From Branchiostoma floridae (taxonomy: Eukaryota > Chordata > Leptocardii > Amphioxiformes > Branchiostomatidae), in assembly GCF_000003815.2 (NCBI RefSeq), contig NC_049991.1, positions 18,124,699 through 18,188,698 of the forward strand: DNA of 64,000 nucleotides, read 5' to 3'. The stretch's first letter is position 1. The number at the start of each line of letters is the position of its first letter. The notes beneath the pieces are model-generated. The model was not told where the DNA came from and did not search any database. It worked only from the letters and a program-made list of their open reading frames with translations. Positions 44,701-57,580 of the stretch are shown here, in pieces. The position numbers and the translations under genes were made by a program.

Positions 44701-47439
44701 GTTTGTTTCGTTTATTAGATCTCAATAAGTGATTGCGTTCAAGTCTTCTCTATTCTTGAAAGTTCATCTGCGCAGTGCGTAGTTAAAATATTTACATATC
44801 AGTGTTCATTAAACTACAATTTCAACATAACGGGAAACTGTGTGAACAATCCAACAAATCCAACTCATTACACGACAAAGACTGCTCCTTAGCCCCATTA
44901 TGGGAAATAATGCTTCAGAAGTACACTCCGCTATTCTTCTTGAAGTCTTTCTTCCGGCAATCTATCTAAGACCCAAATTACATCTTGTTATCAATTGCAG
45001 CCTACACGCCATTGTACCATACACTTACTGTTATTAATGTGGTACCATAATGTGCTGTTCTTCGACGCAAATTGTCTGCAATGTCCCAAAGGCAGAACTA
45101 TAATTAGCTGTATAAATGAGTGTATGTCCTGTATGAATTCTCTGTTCCATCGTTGCTTGCCGCACAGCTGACCTCCGAGCCATTTCAAAACATTTTCTTC
45201 TTGATGTTCTGTTAAGGTTGCTACGACCGACAGATGTCGTCTAATCAGCATGAAAGAGCTGGAATTTTCTTTTCATGCATCATCATTAAACATCATAGCC
45301 ATTGACTCATATAGAAACCTTCTGTTACTAATAAAAAGTGAATACCTGTCAGATAGGATTTTACAAAGCATCTATCCAACTCGAACGAACAGAAACACTG
45401 GCCTATTACTATGTACTTACATCTTTATTCCATTATGCGTTGATACTTCATGAAGACCATTTGTATCTGCCAACTATACAGTATTGGTTCGTTATTCATC
45501 AACAATACAACAGATCAATATGCCTCTCTTAGAGATAATGTAATTTTGTAAGATTTATTATCAGGTGTAGAAATCAAGAAACCCACAGGAATATCCCAAA
45601 TATTGTGCTGACAAATTGTAACGACCCTTGGCCGATAATTCAATGCTGTATAATTGAATCAAAAGTTTCGGTCGCGGAGACAGGAAGGTGAACATCCCGA
45701 ATACTATCTTGGTGACCTAACTTCTGGTTGGAGAATAACCAAAAGCTAGACACGTTCACCATCAGCAAAATCACGTTGATCTTTTGCATGAATCATACTA
45801 AAACTTTAAAGGACCAGAAAACTATATACATGAGTTGGAGCTGGGTTTGGATAACACTTTCAAAGAATACTAAAGAGAAAAGGAAGAATACTGAAAAGAA
45901 AAAGTTCACAACATCGTTTTTGTATTCTCAAAGATTGCGTTCTCCTAGTCACGTCGTCATTAGGCGTCGTCATGTGATTGACGTCAAGCCCGTTGAATGT
46001 TCAAGCCATGAAATCACAAGCTGTGTCCGCGACTTTACTGTCTACCGTACGGGGTTGGCTAAATGGCCGCTTTATGATATGACTACCGGGCAAGACACTG
46101 CGAACTACCGTCATAATAGTACGGTGGATTTCCTTTCCTTATCAGTTACAGCATCAGATGTGCGTATTTCCTGCCATAGCTGTAACTAACTTCAAACAAA
46201 GTCCGCTCCTGCGTTAACTGGATAGTCCTCGGAAGCAACCACAGGCGCAAAGGAATCGTTTTTATCGACCAAACGTCCACATGTATGTGATATGCTGATC
46301 CTTACATATAAAGGGCTTTGCTGATGTCTATACAGCCCTATAATTGATGGAAGGTGTTACAGTGCCGTGCGTCTCTTAGGATTTGTGTATAAGGTCTCAC
46401 ATCTTCAAAGACTGGAGGTTCGCTTAGTGTAATGTAGGTTGGTAAGCCAGCCATGTATGTGTTATGCCATAATCTTGATTTAGTTCTTTGTTACTGCTGT
46501 TGATTAGACCAATATGTCAACTTTACAATGATTCATCTTTAGTTTCCTCCGTTAATATTGCCGTCATTTTTATGTAACAATGTTGACTTGATTTATTTTG
46601 ATGTCAACCTCTGTTATATGTCAGAGTACGCGTTGTATTTATTAGTTCCCTTTATTGATTATTGACGTTGACTGTTATTTGCTATTTTATGATACGTTGA
46701 GAGGGAATACTATGCCTTCTCAAAGGTCAAGGTAAGCATCTGTATAAGCAGATGTGCTTTTTGTCTAATTTTCATTAAAGAAATGAAAATACAATTTTAA
46801 AAAACTATGGAAATCGATAAAATATTGTTTTGTTTCACCAAATGAAGAGTGGGGGACTTAGTTTCTTTGAACCAAGAACGTTTTTCTGCTTCATGTCATT
46901 ACATACTCAGAATCTGTCAAACGTAACGAATGTAACTAAATTCGTGTGCATTTTTCAATGGCAGAACTAATAGGGGCGATTATGACAATGATAATTGCAG
47001 AAGATTGGTCTCATGGCGAACATATGTTAAAGACGATAACACATTAATACACAAAAAAGTGGGATTTCCCCGTCAATATCAATTAAAGTCAGGCAAGTCT
47101 GGTAAAAGTTGCTTTTCTTTGGACTTAGCCCCGAGTATCTAACGACATGTTTTATTCAAAATGTCGTGTGTCTATATCCCAGGTAAGTTGAGAGGTATAG
47201 AAATGACTGCCTAATAAACAATAGCAATAAATGCAATGTACGTCGATAGTTTTTGAAGAAACATTAAATGCCAAGAACGACCATTACCACACCTACGCGG
47301 CATTTCTATTTAAATCCCTCTTTTCCTGGGATGTTACTGATATGTAAAGACGCGAATCCTGTACCATGTATTCCAGCGCATTAGAAACCGTCATTTCAAT
47401 AGCCCGAGAACAATAACTGTATGGTATGTAGATACATAG
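44701..47439. other. Presumed intron of the GPCR gene; no second exon seen
   Basis: Begins with the donor gtttgt. A 153-codon frame at 45,728-46,189 is lysine-rich at its start and unlike a receptor. No TM4-TM7 sequence. AT-rich, unlike the exon. Confidence 0.55.
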
Positions 47440-47690
47440 CATATTTGACTTACGGTGAACATATAACCCACACCCATTGATGCGACCCTCATGGGTAAGT
47501 GGGTCTCATCCCAGATGGACAGACTGCCTGTGACTGTTGGCAGGAGCTGGCCATAAACCCCTTCTTGTCTGCCCCCTCCTGCCCGAATCATGCACTAAGG
47601 AATATCTGGAAGCTCTGACCCCCAGAGGACGGACCTGTGTGGCGTACTGGAGAACAAAAGTGTAGGGATGATACCAGAAGAAGAAGAGGA
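47440..47690 (+). mobile_element. Retroelement 3' fragment with AGA-rich tail
   Basis: A relatively GC-rich block (GGAATATCTGGAAGCTCTGA, AGAGGACGGACCTGTGTGGC) ends in GATGATACCAGAAGAAGAAG. The composition change and simple tail are those of a truncated LINE or SINE insertion. A frame reading KEYLEALTPRGRTCV is compatible with an ORF2 end but short. Confidence 0.4.
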
Positions 47691-50600
47691 CACATCGATC
47701 AGCAAAATCTTTTGCAGATTGTTATTCGGAACAAACATCGTTGACCTATGCCTTCTATCTGATCGAAAGGGAATATCATGTCTTCTCTAAGGTCATGTAA
47801 GGTAAGGGTGCAGTGAAAGAAATCACCGTCGTTCTCCGACGTTATGATACATTCAATAAATCAGGCGTTTTCGTCCATTACCCTCGAATTGGATTCCGAT
47901 CAACATGAAGCCATCCATCGTTTGGTACGTCCAGACCGATCAATATCAAGTTTACCTTGGAGGTCAATGAGACCAGATTTATTTGGATAAACCCGGAATT
48001 GCTTTACTGGTTTCAACCGATGAAAAATAACGAAATTCGTTTAGAACTGCCAGGACTCTGCGTTCAACGACAATGCTACTTGAGGAAACCCAGCAACCAT
48101 ACGTTGCTGTACGTATGGGGCATTAACGTTAGGACACGTTAGGACGCATACTGTCTCACTGATGTAAACTCTAGAATAGAAAATGTAACATTCCTCCTTC
48201 GAATAGTAATAATTGAATGGGGCCATTGAGTTTCTTGGCCACACATGGAGTAAAACTATTCAGTAACTGACAAAAGCGGTTGTTGCTACGTAACCATAAA
48301 CGTCTGACCGTTTCCAAAATTGGGCTGCATTAATGACTGTTCCCATCTGTATGTCTAAACATCATCTACGTATGTGTGCCAATTCTTATATCAGCATCCT
48401 TTACCGATACGAAAAAAAGAAAATAACAAGGGAACTTATGGAACGTTGTCTGTGACATGTGTGATGAATGCACAACATTCTGTGTGAACTGATTTGAACG
48501 GTCTAGATGTTTTATGATGTTACTCTTTACTCTATCATTATAGTGCAGATGAAGCGGTTGAGATGTGAAATACGGCACATAACAGATCAAATGGTTGAAT
48601 AGAATGCGATTCAGACGCCAAAATGGATTGTCTGTAAGGAGGAGAAACAAAGGTAGATAAGGTGAAGCCAGGGTGAAGTGTGATCACACTGCAGGCCTGG
48701 CAATCAGGGCTGTGAGGATCAGCGGGACTCACCATCGGGATACATTACCCTCCAGACGGTCAATGAACGGCCAAATGCACTATTGTTGCGTGCGTTTTTA
48801 GTGGTTAGTGACCCTCCCTCTGGACATAAAGGTCAGAAATTCAGATCTCGACAGTCTTTTGGCAAACACCATATGCGCATGCGATTGCAACTTGAATGTG
48901 TACCTAAGCCACTCATAGAAATGAGACATAGAAAGGGTATAAAGGGGGGTCTGATCTCTGTAAGTCTTTTTTTCTTTCTTTATTTGCAATGACACATGGC
49001 ACAGCTCACTACACAGGTCAGCCTATGCGGCTTGCGCTGACCCACAATATGCAGACGGACATACACAGAATTTATCGTAATAAGCATTACATAAGACGAA
49101 TAAAATGTATCGGAGTTTCGGCCTTCATCGTCCCACCTCCTATTGACATGTCTACGCCATCCATATATTTAAGCATCTTTCTTATCACGATCAGTGCAAG
49201 GTTAGATATTTACAGTGCTGCGAATCGAGACATCGTGCCTACTATCCTTCTGAGCAAAACACACATAATGACTCCGCAAGCCGTCATGGATTCATATTTG
49301 CAACAAACGGTCGCCTTAAGGGGTGTCTCATAGGACTGCTCACGTTTGCGGCGTCTTTTCTTTCTAAATTGGATTTGTGTTAACCTTGACTTTATAATTG
49401 AATATCATCCAAAACGTCCAAGCATGACTATAAAGACGACAAAGCACACAAAGGGTAATTCATTGGGCGCTCCGTCAACTCCCTCGGCCCCAGTGAAACC
49501 GCCAACGTATCACGGTTTCAGTGAAGTACCCGCTTTGGTTTATTGAGACCTAGTGAGAGGAGTGTTTGGAGACCGCTATCTCCCGAGTATCGCAAACTAA
49601 TGACCGTGATTTCATAAATGTCCACTTGTACAGAGGTAACCTTCAACTTTTCTCATATTGTTCCCATTCCCATCATACAAATTTTGCATCATGCTATTCC
49701 ATTAACTGCTGCTACGCGTAGTTTGTGGCGCCATTGGGTACTATAAGGTTGGCATTGAGTGAACATAGGTACAGACTTCCAGATCTGTAATAACTTTTAG
49801 AAAACCGCATTGGGACAGAAAAGCTAACGCCGTAAGTTCTGTGAAGCAGCCGAAGTCAGGAAATGATTTTTCATGCGTGTACTTTCATGTCAGGTGGGAA
49901 TAAGGTTATGGATTGATACCTCTTATCCACAAATGGCGGCTTGCAAAATCCCATCAAGTCAAGGATGTGTTCGTGGTTTGCATGGTGTCACGGGAAATCA
50001 TAAGACGTAAAGCGAAAAAAAAATGAATGAAGAGTTCAAAGCCCAAGGGCATAGAAGTTTCATTTATACCTTCGGATGGAATGGGGTACATTACCAAGGT
50101 GGAGGAGAAACCACTCAAAAAGGGCAAGTCTGTATGTGGTAGATAATGAAACTATTACAAGAATTTCACCAACGCCTGGTGGGTTGAAGGCCGGTATCAT
50201 CATTTCCGCCGTGACGAACCTGGTCTCGTAGGGCATTTCTAGGGATTGGCGTCTATTGACGGGCGCCATAAGCTGTAAATCCTGTGTTTACGAAAAAAGC
50301 TTCACCACACTTATCCCCACGACCACGTTTATAAAACTGTTTTCCATGAACTCTTGGCTTGATCTGCAGCTTTAGCCCTGGGCTATTTGAAAAACCTTGA
50401 CCGGATGTCAGCCTGGCCACCAGTGAATGTTACAAGATCTCGGTAGGTGCAACTTAAAAGACGTCGAAATGTCCAAACCGATAGGAAGATACCAAGTCGT
50501 CCTGTGATTAATTTTACCGAAGCTGTTATCACTACCAGACACATTGGCTCTGGTAAGCCGCTCGACACTTTGAAATGAACTAACATCCCGGCTTTGTGTG

Positions 50601-52425
50601 GGAGACCAAACCTAATCGATGGCTGACAGCTTTGCTACCTCATCGCTCGTTGTAATGCACTCAGTCGCATTTAGTCATCCATCCATTTTACCGGCCAGGC
50701 TTACGGGGTGGACATCGAGTTCAGTAAGAATAAAACCTCCTCTGTTCACAAGTATCGCCTTCAGCAGTTTTATTTTCGTATCTTCTGCTTTGATAGCTGA
50801 CCATAATATGCCCTAGCTGTTGGTTTTATTATACTCTTGTTTTCGTTCATAAGGGTATATCCTATGTTGTATATTTTGTTTTTACATCCGGGGAAACTGA
50901 AAGTTTTAGAAAGCGTTTGCGTGTACGTCTGTTTGTTAAGAAGAAAACTCAACAACGAATGGATGGTGTATGTGTTGGGACAAACTCTGGTAATGGTTAG
51001 CTTATGTCCCTATAGGCTTTCTTTAGAACTGCAGCGGATGTCCTGATTCAAAATCTGTTGTGTACGGATATAGATGACGTAGGTTCAACCCGCTAGCAGC
51101 TTGCTTTGGAACTGCATGTCGGAAAACTCGGCTCCTAAAAGAGATTGGCTGGTTTGAGGTCCACGACCTCTGTTTACATAATACTTTTCTATTCATTCAA
51201 AATATCCTTGCTGTACTGCACGGCAAAAAGGTCATGTTTGCTATTTATCGCCCTTTAAGAATCCTTGAACTTGAAGTTCCTTTCCTTGTAATGTTAAGCA
51301 ATCATTCACTCTGACATTTATGAATGTCACCCTACGATATACATCCGCTCATGTTTTACCCTGCAATTCATTTATCCTAGCTTATCCTAGGGTAATAAAC
51401 CGCCATGAGTAAAGTTTTTAAAAAAGGCACGTTTATAAAAAGCACATGCATGATGCATGCACATATTGCAGATCTTTCTCGGGAAGTGGCTCTTTAGAGT
51501 TATCCTTCTTTGATGTAATTATGTGGTGCGTGGTCACTACACGTGTTTTAATTACTTTAAACCCGAACTTGCTTCTTAATGCAAACCACAGGAGGCCGCT
51601 ATTGAATGAGTAGGTTTCTGGGAACTATATAAGTTTTTCTTTGAACAGTCGGCAACTTGTGAAGCACGAAGTGGTCTCTATAAAAGCACTTAGGTTTCAG
51701 ATGGAGATGCTCATAGTACGAACGTCCATTAGAACACCTCTATGAACACCCACACTCTGCGGCGTGGGCATGGTCGTAAGGTTTGGTATGGAGGAGACGA
51801 CGCTGTCTCTTCTTTTTTTTTTTGAAGTGGTCAAAGGTTTGCCGAAGAGCTCAGTTTAAAACTCGCTGGGGAAATTTTACCAGAGAAGTGGTCAGGGCAC
51901 ACTGCCAAGAATGGGTAGGTTGGTTAACACACAGTTTGTACTCAAAGAGCATAGTAATAATAGACTAATGACATGTCTCTCAGTTCTAAGCTGTAAGGGA
52001 ATGGGTACAGATCTCTGAAGAAAGATAAAGTGAAAGATTCAAGAAAGTCGTAAAAGTTTTTATACTTTATCTGTATGTAATGTGTGGAACCGGGCATATG
52101 CATGTGGGTCTAGCTGCGGTACAGTCTGCTCGTTTTTATTTCATGACCCTTGTCAGCAAAGGTATTTTTACGTAGGTGCCGTTCGTCTGTGTTGCTGTCT
52201 CCACATTTTATTCTTCTTGTTCCGGATATGCTATGGTTTTGATTGTTTGTTGCTGGTTAATTTTGATATCAGATCGTGTAGTGTTGGTTTGGCTCGCCTA
52301 GCAGCTTGCTCTGGAACCGCAGGACATTTTGAAATAGTATATGAATATTTTTTTCTATAGTCAATGGTAAAGAATACCAAAGTGATGCCCCTTGTTACGT
52401 ACAATATAAGTGTAGTATAGTCTGA
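47691..52425. other. No gene seen
   Basis: GGGAATA-TCATG, then TTCTC-AAGGTCA-type sequence near 47,770 repeats one near 46,700. All frames are below 115 codons and unassigned. Presumed intron or intergenic DNA. Confidence 0.5.
48298..48325 (+). repeat. Fragment of the CTGANGA-repeat family
   Basis: AAACGTCTGACCGTTTCC matches the segment downstream of the hairpin in the copies at 6,020 and 9,938. The hairpin itself is missing. Confidence 0.45.
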
Positions 52426-52500
52426 CGTACGGGTGGCCATCGGTACGATGTACCGGTTTAAAACCGATTTTTCTTAGACGGTTGGACCGGTCCGAAAGAA
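52426..52500 (+). mobile_element. Second copy of the CCATCGGTACG / AAAACCG repeat end
   Basis: GGGTGGCCATCGGTACG, TACCGGTTTAAAACCGA and TTTTTCTTAGACGG, then GGACCGGTCC. It shares block order with 36,811-36,895. The right terminus was not found. Confidence 0.4.
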
Positions 52501-52887
52501 ATCTTTCTGACAATGTCTATTTGTATGCATGTCCACTTCCGGCAACGGCTCTGTCTTTATTAACATTCGGTCACAAAGAGATGGAAGAGTCAAAAGGTAA
52601 GCCTTCTAGATGATAATGATTTACTGCATTGCTTTACTGGTACTGCCAAATACGTTTTGACACGCCAGTTTAACCCTTAACAAGGTTAGAAAAGCAATTT
52701 GTCCTGGACGACCGTAAGATAGTCTCCGAACTGATTGAGGCATGTAAGAAATCGTTATCCTAACGCGGAGCGATGGCTGGATCCAGCCGGCGGAAACTCC
52801 GTATCTTGTTGTTCATGACCCTTCCTTGCCTCCAAGGACACATTACTTACACACAATCAATAGGTTCGATTGGAAGGCACAAATCCA

Positions 52888-53114
52888 GGCCCCCTTTCCA
52901 CTAGACGGCGATCGCGCTGCGCTCTCACTGCGACCTAAGCAGGATATATGTTACCTTTGATTTCATACTGGGTATATCATACAGCATGTAAAAGTGTGAC
53001 TGAGAGGTCGACAAAATTATTTTCTTTTCTATACAATTTGTTGAGAGATCTGTCATATTTTAGGTCGCAGAGCTAGAGAAAGCGGTGATAGCACCGTCCT
53101 AGTGGAAAGGGGGC
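52888..53114 (+). mobile_element. MITE family B, copy 1
   Basis: The terminal inverted repeat GGCCCCCTTTCCACTAGACG, then GCGATCGCG ... CTCTCACTGCGACCTAA, is matched at the right by TTAGGTCGCAGAGC ... ACCGTCCTAGTGGAAAGGGG. The 227-bp element has no coding frame. A diverged inverted copy is at 55,531-55,774. Confidence 0.75.
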
Positions 53115-53851
53115 ATTACTCTCGCGATCGCACTTTCCGTGGCAACTTGGACAGACAGACCTACAGGAAGAGCTGCCATTTGTCAATTATGTTATCGTGT
53201 CCGTCTCCAGGTTGGTTTTATCTGTCACAGCTGGTTTGTAAGAATAAGATACATTGGGCGTTTAACCTGATTGGCTTTTACTAGCCCTTAAGAAGGTAAA
53301 TGAGTTTGAATCGCAGTTGGCGTTGAAGTTATTTTTTGAGCAAGTCGTGACAAGCAATAAAATGATACGTTGCAACTTTTAACTTCGCTGATTTTTTAAT
53401 GTTCAAGGCTTTTCTGCGCCACAGCAAGAGTGCGAAACCTACGCTCGCTAAACTCTGAACTATCATTGCTTTGATTTAATAATTTAAAACAGAAACACGT
53501 CTTTAATTGAGTTAGTCCGCACACAATAAATCAATACCATGTCGAAATTATTGACGTTATTTGTAAATACCACATCAGTTTGTTTTCGTTAGCAAGGCAA
53601 GCCATTTTTATCAGCCACAGGCTAGCTGGGCAGCCCTGGCTTTGCGTGCCAAATAAAACAAAATAATAATTCTCGGCGCAATTAGTTTGTACTGCAAGGC
53701 CGATTTCATACATGCTCTAGCAATCAATAAACCAATTACAAATCTCGTTATGTTCACATACCGCCATACAAACTTCATACTCAGCTGTTGATAAACTGAT
53801 CAGACGTCTTTGATATAGTGATGATCTGAGGATGTGGCATGATATCTACCT

Positions 53852-54072
53852 AAAGGTGGCATCTCATTTCACTTGGGGCACTGGTGCGTCACTGCGGGGT
53901 TCGAAAGATACTCAACGAATTTCAGGGATAAACAAAAAAATTTCATACTTTTACGTATTAACCAATATCTAAATTATAAAAAATCGACGAAAAGATTATA
54001 CAGCTGTGCCGTAGTGTACGAACCCCGCAGAGCCGCATCTGTGCCCCAAGTGCAGTGACAATTTACCATCTA
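53852..54072 (+). mobile_element. MITE family A, copy 2
   Basis: TAAAGGTGGCATCTCATTTC, then ACTTGGGGCAC at the left. At the right are ACCCCGCAGAGCCGCA and GCCCCAAGTGCAGTGACA. The inside, GGGTTCGAAAGATACTCAAC and TTTTACGTATTAACC, follows copy 1. No microsatellite at the TATTAACC position. Confidence 0.75.
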
Positions 54073-54544
54073 AGCACTGCAAGGTCAAACTTCCTTGCAG
54101 CATGCATAAAAATTTTAGGGTCCGTATTTAGAAATACAACCTGTCGCGGGCAATATGACGTTATTCAAACTAATCTCAGCATGCAGTGGTCTATCCTGAC
54201 TTCCCCTATTACCCCAGATAACCCCGCCCAATACATCGTCATTACGTGTGAATAGACTTTATTCACAGAATACACCCCAATATTTATAAATCTGTCGACC
54301 CGACGCCATTGTCGTAAAACACCTCACGATTTACATTCTCTAAGATCTTCCATCCACCCAAAAGAGCTGAGAGAAAGGAGTCTTGCTAAGTGCCAAATCA
54401 AAGGATAATAGGCGTGTAATGGGTTCGCCTTTTCAGCGATTTGTCACAAGGAAATGGATGTGTGAGCGAGCTGAGTTATTTCGAAGGTCACGTTTATCGA
54501 CAGCCTGTTAACACTCTTTTCAAAGATGGTACTATTTTCGGTGT

Positions 54545-54720
54545 TCTAGTAGTTAGGGTTATTTACTCAGAATCTGGAAGTACTGAGCTCGAATCCCCAA
54601 TGGAAAAGGTACTTCATATATACCTATTTCATAGCTAGACGCAGGTGAAAATGAGTACCTTGCCTCGGATTGGACGCTACATATATACTAGGAACTGTAT
54701 GTAAAAGAACCCGCCGCCGT
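54545..54720 (+). mobile_element. tRNA-derived SINE, decayed
   Basis: An A-box-like TCTAGTAGTTAGG at 54,545-54,557 and a B-box-like GAGCTCGAATCC at 54,585-54,596 are spaced as in a tRNA head. After this come CAGGTGAAAATGAGTACCTT and AAAAGAACCCGCC, body segments shared in part with 33,990-34,240. Pol III transcription is known for such heads. The 3' tail is not clear. Confidence 0.55.
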
Positions 54721-55142
54721 CAGTCCGTTTTCAGTACAACCATGGTGCGCTACACCACGAGGCGGTTCATTGGGTATGAATAAAGTACAAACAATACGGT
54801 TACCTATTACCCACATCAGCCGCTGTGTTGAAAGGATTGTAGTGTTCAGGACCGCGGCATCACTCCGACGCCCACTCACTCCAAATATTATATGGCCTTT
54901 CAATACTGACTGAAGAGCAAGGGTATAACGTTTCATTTATTCTGGGTATTCCCGATAAAAATAAGTAGCCAATTCTGATCATAGACAACCTTCCCTAGAT
55001 TATGGCCTCTGAAACAGTTGGCAATCGCTCCTGGCAAAAGCAAATGTGGCAGATCAGAAAAGGTTGTCTCTATACTGGATATTTTTGATCAAAATAAGAA
55101 GCCAATTACATATCATGGACAACCTTCCATATCGGACAAACA

Positions 55143-55300
55143 TCCAGTTTGTTTGTTTGTTTATTTTCAACCGCCTGGGTGCCCTATTCAGTTTAGACAA
55201 ACTGATTTCCAATAGGGCCCAATATTTACATAAAAGGAAATAAAAGCATATTACAAAGAAAATAAATAGACATACACATCGGAACATATAAGTACAAATG
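55143..55300 (-). mobile_element. CR1/L2-like LINE 3' end with compound hairpin and TTTG tail
   Basis: On the plus strand a TTTG tail (about 55,148-55,162) is followed by CCCTATT at 55,182-55,188, CAGTTT-AGAC-AAACTG at 55,189-55,204 and AATAGGG at 55,211-55,217. Together these form a long hairpin broken by one bulge. Reading the minus strand this gives hairpin, short spacer, then AATAAACAAACAAACAAAC. The arrangement is that of LINE 3' ends at 3,937 and 12,840. No ORF2 part is present. Confidence 0.65.
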
Positions 55301-55530
55301 AAACATGAAAGACTGTCTGTAACTGTTTGCAATCCGTCTTGGGAGAAAAATGTGGCAGAGCAGCAAATGGATAAGGTTTTACCTTCATAGGTGTTCAGCT
55401 CTTATTCCATCCATGGTCCAATCCTAACGTAACTCATGCATTACCTTTTTAGATTAACAGTTGGCAATTGGGCCTGGCAAGGTTAAATGTGGCTGGGCAC
55501 CTTTACCCGTCTTTATTGGGAATTCCATTT

Positions 55531-55774
55531 ACCCCATTTCCAGTAGGACGGCGCTCCCACCGCGCTCACTCTGTGACCTAAATTTGACAGATCGCTCAAA
55601 GAATTGTATAGAAAAGAAACGAATCTTTTTACACTTGTGTGTTTTGTTCAAATGTCTTCTTGGTCACACTTTTATGTTTTGTATGATATATGTATGTGAA
55701 AGCGAAGGTTACACATATCCTATTAAGGTCACAATGAGAGCGCATTGCGATCGCCGTCTAGTGGAAATGGGGCC
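55531..55774 (-). mobile_element. MITE family B, copy 2 (inverted)
   Basis: ACCCCATTTCCAGTAGGACG, then GCGCTC ... CTGTGACCTAAAT at the left. At the right, AAGGTCACAATGAGAGCGCA and GATCGCCGTCTAGTGGAAAT. The interior matches the reverse complement of copy 1 (TTCTTTTCTATACAATT, AGTGTGAC), so it lies in the opposite orientation. Confidence 0.75.
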
Positions 55775-57279
55775 TATAAGTATTCAACTCTAAAAGTATC
55801 TAAGGCACAACCTCGCACTTGTTTAATCTTTCTGAAGAAAGACGGCTTCCTTGTTGGCAATCGGTTCTGAAAGAAGCAAATGATAAATCACAGACCAGTG
55901 CAGTTTTTATATGTCAGTATATTCCTCAACATAATTTTTTATAGTTAAGGCTATAGGGACTAACAAAAATAAAAAAAAGACATACTTGAATGCACATCAC
56001 TGCGTACCCGCACTACGCATTCTTGCGTGTAAATATAAATTCCCCACACGGTTTCAGTTTAGATTGGCTTCAACATCTCTCATGAGGGCCTACGTGACGT
56101 AGGTAACATAATTCTCGCCTCTGCAATATAAGATTGATGTCAGTAATTTCAGCCAATGTCTTTTCCAACGAGCTGGCACCCATAAAGATGAAACGAGGGA
56201 TTACGTATCTGCAAAGTTGTAACAACAAATGAAGTACTTTAATCCGACTCGTTGATATAATACGTTAATAAAGTGGTCTCGTAAGCACTTGCTGAAAGTA
56301 CAGCAGATCGCCAACAAATCATCAAATATCCCGTCTTATTACACTGCCCAGCCGTCGCAATTTAACAGACTGACGCCGGTAGATATTGCGTATATAAAGG
56401 TCTGTTTCCAGCTTGATTAACGTCACTTAACATTTTACACCACGCTCTGCGTTCCTATGAATGCGTCACAATCTATAAAGGCGCCAGGCCTCGACGGAAT
56501 AGATTTGGGAGACAAGAAATCTGTTAGAATTTGTGTATTTGGTGTATACATTTATATTCCGCGTTAAAATAAACTAGAGAAGGATTCTCAACGGACATCT
56601 TTTTACATATTGAGAAGAGCTGCATAGTGGATTTGTCATTCAAAACAAAGACAGTTGTATAAAACCTGTCTATATTGTATACGGCAATTGATTAGAAGTT
56701 ACTACGGCTGTGGAATTGACCTTGAAAGCGAGTTGAGTTGCGTTGTGAGTTGCGTTGTGTTGCCTGTGTATTCTGTTCAAAGCAAATTCTTTCCCAAGCT
56801 AGTACTGCCCTCTACATTCTCGTTCAAAGCAAAGATGTTAATATAGGAACTAAATACAGTATATCGTATACGACAATTAATTTGAATATATCACAGTTGT
56901 AGAATCGACCTACAAACTTTTTTTTTCAAAAATCGAATCTCATCCTACGAGGAATTGTAAAATTAAGATTCATTTGACGAAAGGAATCTCTTGAGACTGT
57001 GATGACGTCAGCGTCAGCAACGGCAATCGTTATGGTTATGGCAGATATTGGACAATCAACCTGCTCTCATTTCGTTTTGTAGCATCCGAGCATTTATCTA
57101 CAGACTGTATGGAATTGATAGCATCGATCACATAAAATGGATAATACTTCACATGGGAAGGGTTTAACGCCAGCATTTCCGATTCCATTGCAGCATGGTC
57201 TGAAAAAAACGAATCTTGCAAAAAGCTCGCGTTTTTTTCGAAAATACATTCCTTAAATCAGTTTGAATATAGTTAGAAT
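55775..57279. other. No gene seen
   Basis: ACAGTTGGCAATCG-type sequence near 55,855 recurs at about 55,013, 55,320 and 55,458, remnants of a low-copy repeat. A two-copy segment with TATAC-GCAATT occurs near 56,677 and 56,868. Confidence 0.5.
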
Positions 57280-57494
57280 CTTGAAACACAACAAAAGTAG
57301 TACTCATTTCCAACGTTTCGGTGTCTGTCCCACACCATCATCAGGGCAGAAATTGAATAGCTGGATCAGCTTCTCATTGCTACTAAACCGATGTAGGTGA
57401 GAAGCAGATCCTGCCATGGCATTCTAACCCTGATGATGGTGTCCGATAGACACCGAAACGTTGGAAGTGAGTACTACTTTGGTTGTGTTTCAAG
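57280..57494. repeat. Foldback element with two CTGATGA-hairpin-GAAACG cores
   Basis: Arms 57,280-57,352 and 57,430-57,494 are inverted copies from CTTGAAACACAAC to GTTGTGTTTCAAG. The right arm reads CTGATGA (57,430-57,436), T, GGTGTC-CGATA-GACACC, GAAAC (57,455-57,459), GTTGGAAGTGAGTACTAC. The left arm has the same core on the minus strand at 57,315-57,344 with a different loop. The spacer is about 77 bases. No open frame. Confidence 0.7.
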
Positions 57495-57580
57495 AGTTGT
57501 GTTACTTTATTGAGTATTTACCAACCTGATAACACTATTTACGGATACACGATTTCCTGCTATCGAAAGGAAAACGGAAA

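Noticed and set aside
45728-46189. 153-codon frame as the second receptor exon
   Set aside because: No transmembrane segments or GPCR motifs; lysine-rich and AT-rich start.
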